Of a stretch of 64,000 nt of DNA, positions 1 through 6,865 are shown one piece after another. The notes below the pieces were generated by a model. The model saw only the letters and a list, made by a program, of their open reading frames with translations. It was not told the DNA's origin and searched no databases. The DNA is from Acidimicrobiales bacterium (GTDB lineage Bacteria; Actinomycetota; Acidimicrobiia; Acidimicrobiales; SZUA-35), in the NCBI GenBank assembly GCA_028285495.1, contig JANQPB010000039.1, positions 45,214 to 109,213 on the forward strand. The letters are read 5' to 3'. The position numbers and the translations under genes were made by a program. The first letter of the stretch is position 1; every line of letters starts with the position of its first letter.

Positions 1-230
1 CAGCCGAGGCTCTGGGTGTAGCTCGAGGAGTCGGCGTCGTACTCCGCCATGTCCCGGCGCATGATCGCGGCGGTGTAGCGGGCGATGTCGAGGCCGGTCT
101 TGAACCGGTTCTGCAGCTTCATGCGGGTGGCGAACTCGGGGTTGATCCCACCCCAGGCGGCACCGGCCTGGTCCCGCAGCGAGGCGAGCGAGTTGATCTC
201 GGACTGGTAACTGGTCGGCGTGCTGGTCAT
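1..230 (-). CDS. aceA: Isocitrate lyase, N-terminal part (runs off the left edge)
   Basis: This is the first 76 codons of isocitrate lyase, the glyoxylate-shunt enzyme that splits isocitrate into glyoxylate and succinate and allows growth on C2 compounds. The readable N-terminus contains WGGINPEFATRMKLQNRF, then FKTGLDIARYTAAIMRRDM, then YDADSSSYTQSLG, a run characteristic of the family. The catalytic region lies outside the window. The ATG at 228-230 is preceded by a GAGGG ribosome-binding site. The gene reads leftward from a 183-bp upstream region containing AT-rich inverted repeats. The acetyl units released by the xsc module in this window would need this shunt for assimilation; that link is inferred. 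Confidence 0.9.
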   Translation of the reverse strand, partial: MTSTPTSYQSEINSLASLRDQAGAAWGGINPEFATRMKLQNRFKTGLDIARYTAAIMRRDMAEYDADSSSYTQSLG

Positions 231-328
231 CCCATCCCTCTGGTGTTCCTCCGGCGTCGTTGCCGGACTCGGACGTGCTGTCCATGACGATGCACCAACA
301 GCCCGTCAAGAAGGAAGAGAGTTCAGGT

Positions 329-375
329 CGAAAACGATGTCACCTTCCCCGCTCGCGAAAATCGAACGATTTTCG
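329..375 (-). promoter_or_regulatory. Repeated CGAAAA(T)CG elements upstream of aceA
   Basis: In an otherwise GC-rich gap (231-413), CGAAAATCG (356-364) and CGATTTTCG (367-375) form a perfect 9-bp inverted repeat with a 2-nt spacer. A related copy, CGAAAACG, lies at 329-336. The cluster sits 99-147 bp upstream of the aceA start. It is a plausible operator for a regulator of the glyoxylate shunt. It does not match a consensus I can name with certainty. The rest of the 231-413 gap shows nothing else recognisable. Confidence 0.45.
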
Positions 376-413
376 TACGGGCAAAAGTGCACACCTTCGT
401 AGGTCGTGGGGTC

Positions 414-1205
414 CTAGGCCTGCAGCACCGCCAGCAGATCACCGAGCAGGCGGCTGGCCCCGAACCGTAGGGTGGCGGGGCCGACGGCCGCCGCCCCGAG
501 CGCCTCGTCGGCCAGCGCCAGGTAGGTCGCGGCCTGGGCAACGGTGCCGACGCCGCCCGACACCTTCAGCCCGATCGGCCGGATGCGGTCCGGCGACGCC
601 GCGCCCGGCTCGGTCAGCACCGACAGGAGCGCCGCGGCCGCCTCGGGGGTGGCCGAGCGGGCGGTCTTGCCCGTCGACGTCTTGAGGAAGTCGGCGCCGC
701 CGGCCAGCGCCGCTCGGCCGGCCCGGGCCGCCAGCTCGTCGTCGTCGAGCTCACCGGTCTCCAGGATCGCCTTCAGCACGGTGCCGTCGCCGATCTCGGC
801 CCGGGTGGCGGCGACCAGGCGGGTGACCGCGGCGTCGTCGCCATCGGCCAGACGGCGCCAGGGCACCACCACATCGACCTCCGCCCCGCCGCCGGCGACG
901 ATGGCGGCGGCGTCGGATCGGGCCCGGTCATCGTCATCGTCGCCATCGGGGAAGTTGGCGACGGCGGCGACGGGGATGCCGGTGCCGGCCAGCAGCTCGA
1001 CGCTCATGGCCACGAACCGCGGCCAGACGCAGACCGAGGCCACCGGTCCGGCTGGGGTCGGGGCGTTGGCACAGAGCCGCTCGATGTCGGCCGGTGTGTC
1101 GTCGTCGCCGAGGCTCGTCAGGTCGAGCAGCGGCAGCACCCTGGCCGCCACCGCCGCGAGGTCGTCGGCTGGCTCCGCCCGGCTCGGACGGTCGTCACTC
1201 GTCAT
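414..1205 (-). CDS. deoC: Deoxyribose-phosphate aldolase
   Basis: DeoC cleaves 2-deoxyribose 5-phosphate into glyceraldehyde 3-phosphate and acetaldehyde in deoxynucleoside catabolism. The 263-residue protein is a TIM-barrel class I aldolase. Visible active-site signatures are LKAILETGEL, DFLKTSTGKT with the expected Schiff-base lysine, and GLKVSGGVG with the second active-site lysine near the C-terminus. The length is normal for the family. An Asp/Glu-rich run (about residues 88-97) is a lineage-specific surface loop. The ATG at 1205 follows a leaderless-type -10 box. It diverges from the methyltransferase at 1262. Uridine phosphorylase at 24222-25007 belongs to the same area of metabolism. 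Confidence 0.88.
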   Translation of the reverse strand: MTSDDRPSRAEPADDLAAVAARVLPLLDLTSLGDDDTPADIERLCANAPTPAGPVASVCVWPRFVAMSVELLAGTGIPVAAVANFPDGDDDDDRARSDAAAIVAGGGAEVDVVVPWRRLADGDDAAVTRLVAATRAEIGDGTVLKAILETGELDDDELAARAGRAALAGGADFLKTSTGKTARSATPEAAAALLSVLTEPGAASPDRIRPIGLKVSGGVGTVAQAATYLALADEALGAAAVGPATLRFGASRLLGDLLAVLQA

Positions 1206-1211
1206 GACCCG

Positions 1212-1217
1212 ATCCTA
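1212..1217 (-). promoter_or_regulatory. Leaderless-type -10 box for deoC
   Basis: On the minus strand TAGGAT is followed by six bases and then the deoC ATG. This spacing puts the transcription start at or next to the start codon. No Shine-Dalgarno sequence is present. Confidence 0.5.
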
Positions 1218-1261
1218 CGTAAGACGGGCCGAGCGGGCACGGGATCTGCTTGAGTCTGTCC

Positions 1262-2116
1262 ATGGACCTGGGCCACCCTCCCGACCGGGCCGCCGTCGAC
1301 TGGGCGGCGCCGATCTCCTCCGAGCGGATGTACGGCGACTGGCCCATCGACGACGAGACGGTCGATGCCATCCTGGATCGGTCGAGGCGGCCGGCTCCGT
1401 CGAGCCAGCTCGACGACCTGCTCGACGACCTCGGCGTCGGGGCGGGCGACCGGCTGCTGGACATCGGCGGTCGCGATGGGGCCCGCGGCCTGACGCTTGC
1501 CTCGCGGTACGGCTGCACGGTCACCTCGATCGATCCGAGCCGGACGAACCTCGATCGGGGGCGCCGGCTGGTCGCAGCCGACCCGGCCGGCGGCCTCGTC
1601 CACCTCGTCGCCGGCACCATCGAGGCGATCCCGGTGGCCGACGGCGGGGTGGACGTCATCTGGTGCCGGGACGTGCTGACCCACGTCGACGACCTCGACC
1701 GGGCGCTCGGCGAGTGCCGCCGGGTCGTCCGACCGGGCGGTCCGCTGCTCGTCTACCAGACGTTCGCCACCGCGTGGATGGAACCGGGCGAGGCCGCCCG
1801 CATCTACCCGGCCCTGGCCGTGGCGCCGGCGCGGATGCACCCCGAGCAACTGGAGGTCGCAGCCGAGCAGGCCGGCTACCGGCTGGAGACCCGTGTCGTC
1901 GTCGGCTCGCAGTGGCGGGAGGCCTGGGAGGAGGACGGCACCGGCCGGACGGCCGCGCAGCTGCTGGTGGCGGCGCGACTGCTCCGAGCCCAGAACGAGA
2001 TGCTGGACGAGCTCGGGCCGGACCTGTACCGGCTGGAGCTGGCCAATGCGCTGTGGGGCGTCTACCAGATGATCGGCAAGCTGGAGCCGAGGATCTACGT
2101 GTTCCGACCGGCCTGA
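1262..2116 (+). CDS. Class I SAM-dependent methyltransferase
   Basis: This is a methyltransferase of about 284 residues with unknown substrate. The Rossmann SAM-binding motif is LLDIGGRDGARGL, followed by the acidic end of strand 2 in TSIDPSRTNL. Motif IV is VIWCRDVLTHVDD and the later strand is VVRPGGPLLVYQTF. The fold is that of Methyltransf_11 proteins such as UbiE-like enzymes. I chose the ATG at 1262; a TTG at 1250 is in frame four codons upstream, and neither has a clear ribosome-binding site. The gene diverges from deoC and converges on cheR, with a hairpin between. The C-terminal 80 residues (QWREAWEEDG onward) look like a substrate-specific helical cap. The sequence does not reveal the methyl acceptor. 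Confidence 0.75.
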   Translation: MDLGHPPDRAAVDWAAPISSERMYGDWPIDDETVDAILDRSRRPAPSSQLDDLLDDLGVGAGDRLLDIGGRDGARGLTLASRYGCTVTSIDPSRTNLDRGRRLVAADPAGGLVHLVAGTIEAIPVADGGVDVIWCRDVLTHVDDLDRALGECRRVVRPGGPLLVYQTFATAWMEPGEAARIYPALAVAPARMHPEQLEVAAEQAGYRLETRVVVGSQWREAWEEDGTGRTAAQLLVAARLLRAQNEMLDELGPDLYRLELANALWGVYQMIGKLEPRIYVFRPA

Positions 2117-2129
2117 GCCGATCGGCCGT

Positions 2130-2144
2130 CGGGCGGACCGCCCG
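2130..2144. terminator. Hairpin between convergent methyltransferase and cheR
   Basis: CGGGCGG and CCGCCCG form an inverted repeat between two convergent genes. There is no T-run, as is common in high-GC actinobacteria. It could serve both strands. Confidence 0.4.
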
Positions 2145-2168
2145 GCGATGCGCCAGACCGAACGGCGG

Positions 2169-3062
2169 TCACCGACGGGGTCGGAACGAGAAGCCGTTGG
2201 TCAGCCGCTCGGCCGTGTAGTAGCGCTCGCCGGTTCCGATCAGCTCGCTCGATCCGAGCACCAGCGCCCCGTCCGGACGAAGCACCCGCTCCTTGACCCG
2301 GCGCAGGATGTCGAGCCGGTCGTGGTCGGAGAAGTAGATCAGCACGTTGCGGAGCAGGACGATCTCACATCGCGGGATCGGGTCGAGGGAGTCCATGAGG
2401 TTGAGCTGGCGGCACAGGACCATGCGCTTCAGCCGCGGGCCGACCACCCAGTGATCGCCGTCGCGCTCGAAGTACGTCCCGAGCTCGGCGTCGGTCAGGC
2501 CCCGTCGCGTCTCCAACGTGCTGTAGCGCCCGGCCCGGGTCCGCTCGACCATGGTCGTCGACAGGTCGGAGGCCAGGATCCGGACCCGGCCGGAGCGGAC
2601 CAGCTCGGGGTGGAAGCGGTCGATGAGCATGGCCAGCGAGTAGACCTCCTGGCCGCTCGAGCTGGCGCCCGACCAGATCGTGACCCGCCCCTCGCCGCCG
2701 ACGCGCTCGATCATCGCCGGCAGGATCTCGCTGACGATCGACCGGAACACCGGACCGTCCCGGAAGAACATCGTCTCGTTGGTGGTCATGGCGTCGACCA
2801 CGTTGCTCTCGAGGTCGCGGTTGCCGGCCTGGAGCGCGGCGACGAGCTCGTCGATCGAGGCCAGGCCCCTCGACTTGGCCACCGGGTTGAGCCGGCTGAT
2901 CCAGAGGGTCCGCCGGTCCGACCCGATCTCGATGGAGGCCCGGCGGGCGATCAGGGCCTGGAGGAAGGCAAGCGAGGCCGCCGACGGCCCCGACGACGCG
3001 TCCCGCACCCCGGCGGTGGTGGGGGCCGTCCGCCCGAGGTCGGCGGTGGTGTCGCCGGCCAT
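2169..3062 (-). CDS. cheR: Chemotaxis protein methyltransferase CheR
   Basis: CheR transfers methyl groups from SAM to glutamates of chemoreceptors during adaptation. The 297-residue protein has a short variable N-terminus, the helical CheR_N region (about 35-95) and then the signature AMTTNETMFFRD. The SAM-binding domain follows with WSGASSSGQEVYSLAM and, later, CEIVLLRNVLIYF. The start ATG overlaps the cheB stop in a TGATG arrangement, so it is probably translationally coupled. It is the last gene of an mcp-cheB-cheR operon. No C-terminal TPR region is present. Confidence 0.92.
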   Translation of the reverse strand: MAGDTTADLGRTAPTTAGVRDASSGPSAASLAFLQALIARRASIEIGSDRRTLWISRLNPVAKSRGLASIDELVAALQAGNRDLESNVVDAMTTNETMFFRDGPVFRSIVSEILPAMIERVGGEGRVTIWSGASSSGQEVYSLAMLIDRFHPELVRSGRVRILASDLSTTMVERTRAGRYSTLETRRGLTDAELGTYFERDGDHWVVGPRLKRMVLCRQLNLMDSLDPIPRCEIVLLRNVLIYFSDHDRLDILRRVKERVLRPDGALVLGSSELIGTGERYYTAERLTNGFSFRPRR

Positions 3063-4288
3063 CAGCCGTCGTCCTTGCGGCGACGGCCGCCCCGGGATCC
3101 GAGCGAGCTGAGCCGGTCGATCCGCTTGGCGATGTCGTCAAGGGGCAGGATCTCGTCGGCCAGGCCGGCCTGGGCGACGGCGCCGGGCATGCCCCAGACC
3201 ACGCTGGTCGCCTCGTCCTGGACCAGCACCGGCGCTCCGAGCCGGCCCAGCTCGCGGCAGCCGTCGAGTCCGTCCTGGCCGATGCCGGTCAGCACCAGGC
3301 CGAGCTGGTTTGGACCGTAGATCTTGGCGGTCGATCGGAAGAGGACGTCGGCCGACGGTCGGCAGGAGTTGACGGGTGGGCCGTCGCGCAGCCGCATGAC
3401 CGTGCCCCGCCCCTGCTCGTTTCGCTCGACGGTCAGATGAACGCCGCCCGGGCTGATGTAGGCCGCTCCTGGCGCCGGCTGAACGCCGTCGGCGGCCTCG
3501 GTGACCGGGAACGGGCAGAGATGGTCGAGCCGCTCGGCCAGGCGGGCACTGAAGCCACCGGCGATGTGCTGGACGACAAAGATCGGGATCCGGGGCGGGC
3601 GGAGCCGGCCGAGCACCGCCTCGAGGGCGTTCGGCCCGCCCGTCGACGAGGCGATCACCAGGGCGTTGATCACGCGGGGGACCTTGGTCGGTCGGGACGG
3701 GGCCGGATCGCCGTCGCCGCCTGGCGCGGGATCGCCCACCCCCGAGCCCGCCGGCGCCGGCGTGAGCTCGGTCGGGTGACCGGCCGCCGTGCCAGGCGAC
3801 CGCTTGACCGAGGTGGCGGCGCCGACCGGGCGGGATTCGTCGCCGAGGCGGTTCGTGCGGTCGAGCGCGACCAGGAGGCGCTGGCGGATCTGCTCGACCG
3901 CCTGCTCGGCGTCGACGACCCCGGTCGGCTTGACCACGAGCGTTGCCCCGGCGGCCCGGACCCTGGCCACCGTCCGGTCGAGCTCGGCCGGCTCCACGTT
4001 GGCGAAGACGATCACCTCGACGGGCACGTCGAGCTCCCGCAGCGCTCGCATGGTCTCGAAGCCGTCGACGCCCGGCATCTCGAGGTCGAGGGTCATCAGG
4101 TCGGGCCGCAGCGCCCGGACCAGCGACAGCGCCTCGTCACCGTGGGTCGCCTGGCCGACGACCCGCAGGCCGGGGAGACCGCTGAGGGCGTGTTCGACCA
4201 GCCGCCGGACGACCGGGGAGTCGTCGACGATCAGGACCTTGCGGGTGCCATCGGAGACGACCCCGCGTGCGGTGGCGGCACCGATCAT
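3062..4288 (-). CDS. cheB: Chemotaxis response regulator methylesterase CheB
   Basis: CheB removes methyl groups from, or deamidates, chemoreceptor glutamines after phosphorylation by CheA. The N-terminal receiver domain (about 15-135) shows LIVDDSPVVRR and the phospho-acceptor aspartate in MTLDLEMPGVDG. A Pro/Gly-rich linker (about 150-200) joins it to the methylesterase domain. That domain has the catalytic serine in VIASSTGGPNAL, the histidine in VVQHIAGGFSAR and the aspartate in LTGIGQDGLDG. The ATG at 4288 is preferred over an in-frame TTG one codon upstream, because the chemoreceptor stop and this ATG form TGATG. It is coupled to cheR downstream by the same overlap. Confidence 0.92.
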   Translation of the reverse strand: MIGAATARGVVSDGTRKVLIVDDSPVVRRLVEHALSGLPGLRVVGQATHGDEALSLVRALRPDLMTLDLEMPGVDGFETMRALRELDVPVEVIVFANVEPAELDRTVARVRAAGATLVVKPTGVVDAEQAVEQIRQRLLVALDRTNRLGDESRPVGAATSVKRSPGTAAGHPTELTPAPAGSGVGDPAPGGDGDPAPSRPTKVPRVINALVIASSTGGPNALEAVLGRLRPPRIPIFVVQHIAGGFSARLAERLDHLCPFPVTEAADGVQPAPGAAYISPGGVHLTVERNEQGRGTVMRLRDGPPVNSCRPSADVLFRSTAKIYGPNQLGLVLTGIGQDGLDGCRELGRLGAPVLVQDEATSVVWGMPGAVAQAGLADEILPLDDIAKRIDRLSSLGSRGGRRRKDDG

Positions 4289-6684
4289 CAATGCCAGCCC
4301 GCACCGAGCAGGTCGTCGCCCAGTTCCTCGAGCCGCATGCCGGTGGTCGGCTCGACCGGGTCCGACGGCGCAGGCCCGTCACCGGCGCCCGCCGTTGGCG
4401 TCGTTCGCTCGCCCGGGCCGATCGCCGGTGGGGTCGGCTCGGGGCGGGCCCGGACCGAGCTGGCGTCCGCCGGGACCGACCGCCCGATCGGCGCGGGACC
4501 GGGGGCCCGATCGGTCGCCGGCGACGGCCGCGACCACGGGGCGGGGCCGGGGGCCGTCGACGCCGCATCGTCCGGTCGCCGTGGTGGTCGCGGCTCGGTC
4601 CGCAGGGCCGACGGCACGGTCGTGCCCGCGGTCGAGGTCGCGGTGGACCTCGAGGCCGCGTCGAGCGCCGCTGCCCCGTCGTCCGACGTCGAGTCGGTCG
4701 GCGGCCGCAGGGCATCGGCATCGAGCCGGAACCCGGACAGGATCCGTTGTAGCTCGATGGCCAGCTCGGCCAGGTGACCTGCGGCCCGCTCGGTCCGATC
4801 GGCGCCGTCGGTCGCGGTCCCGGCCTCGATCGCCACCGAGGCGATGCTCGACGAGATGTCGGTCGTGCCCTGGGTGAGCACCTGGAGGTTGGCGGTGACC
4901 TCCTGGGTCGTCGCGCTCTGCTCCTCGACGGCGCCGGCGATCGTGGTCGACGCCTCGTTGACCTTGTTGATCAGCGTGCTGATGTCGGCGATGGCCTGCA
5001 CCGCCGCCACCGACTCCTGCTGGATCGCCTCGATCTTGTTGCGGATCTCGTCGGTCGCCGTCGAGGTCTGGGAGGCGAGGGCCTTGACCTCGTTGGCCAC
5101 CACGGCGAACCCCCGGCCGGCCTCCCCGACCCTGGCCGCCTCGATCGTGGCGTTCAGGGCGAGCAGGTCGGTCTGCTCGGCGATCGAGGTGATGACGTTC
5201 ACGACGTCGCCGATGTCGCTTGCGCTGTTCTCCAGCGCCTGCATCCGCTCCCTGGTCGACACGGTGACCTCGACCGCCTGGGAGCTGACCGCGGCCGCTT
5301 CGGCCGTGTTGTCGAAGATCTCGCGCACGCTGGCGCTCATCTGGTCCATCGCCCGGGAGACCGTTCCCGACGTGGCCGAGATCTCCTCGGCTGCGGCGGC
5401 GACGTCGCTGGCCTTGGTCGACGTCGACCGTGCGGTCTCGGCCATCTCCTGGCTGAGATCGGTCAGGCCGGATGCCGACGACGCCAGCTCGCTCGCCGTT
5501 GCCTCGACGCCGACCATCGTGGTGCCGACGGCGTCGAGGGCGGTGTTGACTGCGGCCGCGATCTTCCCCACCTCGCCGCTCCCCTCGCCGAGCCGGGGGG
5601 TCAGGTCACCGTCGGCCACCAGGGCAAGCTGCTCGGCGCTGCGGCGGAGCGGATCGGCAACCGAGCGGGCCAGTACCCAGCCGAGCGTGGCGACGAGGGC
5701 GAGCATCAGCCCGCCGATGGCGACGATCGACGAGCGGATGCCGTCGAGCTCGGCCAACGCATCGTCGAGGTCCTGGGCCACCAGGAACCCCCAGCCGTAG
5801 CCGTCGAAGCCGCGCGCACCGCCGCTGGTGGCGTAGCCGACGATCTGCCCGGTCGTTCCCGGCGCACCGGCCCGGAAGCCGCTTGCCCCCGGCTCGGCCA
5901 CGGCCGCTGCGGCCACCTCCCAGCCGGCGTCGACCAGGTTGGCCGACAACACGCCGGCGGCGTCCCCGGCGTCGAGCACGAGACCGTCGACCCCCAGCAC
6001 CTTGACCTCGACCGTCTCGAGCCCGTCGGTCGCGAACCCGGCCCGGACCTCGGCCGTGATCGCACCGACCACGCGCTCGAAGGACGCCACGTTGTACCAG
6101 ACGCCGGCGACGTCACCGTTCGAGCCGACGATCGGGGCCGCGAACCCGATCCCGATGCGATCGTCGCCGTAGACGTCGCCGACGACCGTCGACCTCTCGA
6201 CCCAACCGGACCCGCTGCGGCCGACGACCTCGCCAGCGGCCGCGGCCCGGAACCAGGCCTCGCCGGACACGTCGAGGCCCTGCAGGAACCCGGTCGCGAG
6301 CGGTTGCCCGAGATGGTCGACCCGGTTGACGCCGATGACCCGGCCGTCGCCGTCGGCCACCAGCATCAGGTCGTAGACGCCGTAGATCGTGGTCAGCTCG
6401 TCGATCAGCTCCTGGCGGCCGGCCTGGCTGCCGAGTGCCATCGGGTTGGCGGCGAACGCCTGCACGTCGCCGAGCCGCTGGTAGAGGTCGCGATCGACGG
6501 TCTCGCCGGCGACGACGGCCGCCTCCTCAAGCCGTTGACCGGCCTGGTCGACCACCACCGCCGCCGTCCGGCGGTAGCCGTACCAACCCAGCACCAGCAG
6601 CGGAACGACCCCGACGATCACCACGCCGATCGTCATGCGAGCCTTGAGGCCGAACGAGCGGGCTCGGCGAGTGGGCAGGGGCAT
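4288..6684 (-). CDS. Methyl-accepting chemotaxis protein with dCache-like sensor
   Basis: This is a membrane chemoreceptor of 798 residues. A first transmembrane helix (VVIVGVVPLLVLGWYGY) is followed by a large extracytoplasmic domain of dCache-like layout (about 45-325). A second helix (AIGGLMLALVATLGWVLA) leads into a HAMP domain and then the coiled-coil signalling domain. The CheA-contacting hairpin tip reads EQTDLLALNATIEAAR. The last 110 residues are a Pro/Ala/Arg-rich, probably disordered tail ending LLGAGWH, possibly a flexible tether. The ATG at 6684 has GGAGG 9 nt upstream; a GTG at 6711 would add nine residues. It is the first gene of the operon with cheB and cheR and is divergent from cheA. 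The ligand is unknown. Confidence 0.88.
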   Translation of the reverse strand: MPLPTRRARSFGLKARMTIGVVIVGVVPLLVLGWYGYRRTAAVVVDQAGQRLEEAAVVAGETVDRDLYQRLGDVQAFAANPMALGSQAGRQELIDELTTIYGVYDLMLVADGDGRVIGVNRVDHLGQPLATGFLQGLDVSGEAWFRAAAAGEVVGRSGSGWVERSTVVGDVYGDDRIGIGFAAPIVGSNGDVAGVWYNVASFERVVGAITAEVRAGFATDGLETVEVKVLGVDGLVLDAGDAAGVLSANLVDAGWEVAAAAVAEPGASGFRAGAPGTTGQIVGYATSGGARGFDGYGWGFLVAQDLDDALAELDGIRSSIVAIGGLMLALVATLGWVLARSVADPLRRSAEQLALVADGDLTPRLGEGSGEVGKIAAAVNTALDAVGTTMVGVEATASELASSASGLTDLSQEMAETARSTSTKASDVAAAAEEISATSGTVSRAMDQMSASVREIFDNTAEAAAVSSQAVEVTVSTRERMQALENSASDIGDVVNVITSIAEQTDLLALNATIEAARVGEAGRGFAVVANEVKALASQTSTATDEIRNKIEAIQQESVAAVQAIADISTLINKVNEASTTIAGAVEEQSATTQEVTANLQVLTQGTTDISSSIASVAIEAGTATDGADRTERAAGHLAELAIELQRILSGFRLDADALRPPTDSTSDDGAAALDAASRSTATSTAGTTVPSALRTEPRPPRRPDDAASTAPGPAPWSRPSPATDRAPGPAPIGRSVPADASSVRARPEPTPPAIGPGERTTPTAGAGDGPAPSDPVEPTTGMRLEELGDDLLGAGWH

Positions 6685-6865
6685 CGAACGGGGCCTCCGG
6701 GAGGCGGACACGGGAACGGTCCTCCTAGGTTTCGGTACACCCCGCTGTTGCTTGAGGTCGGATGGTGGTGCCGGAGCGGAGGCTCCTCAACAACACCGGG
6801 AAGGGGCCGATGCGGGAGGGGTCCGGCTCCGCCAGGATGCACCGTCCACCGCCAGGTACCGGCCC
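6685..6865. promoter_or_regulatory. Divergent promoter region between mcp and cheA
   Basis: This 181-bp region separates the two divergent chemotaxis transcripts. It contains GGAGC-N4-GCTCC and CCTCC-G-GGAGG inverted repeats. No confident -35/-10 pair was found in either direction, including for flagellar-type sigma factors. Confidence 0.35.

Noticed and set aside
380..395. GCAAAAGTGC as a RamB-type operator in front of aceA
   Set aside because: It resembles only part of the corynebacterial RamB site, so no named regulator is claimed.
6685..6865. Flagellar-type or ECF promoter between mcp and cheA (GGAAC at 6713)
   Set aside because: The spacing to a possible -10 element is wrong for a known class, and similar pentamers are frequent at this GC content.
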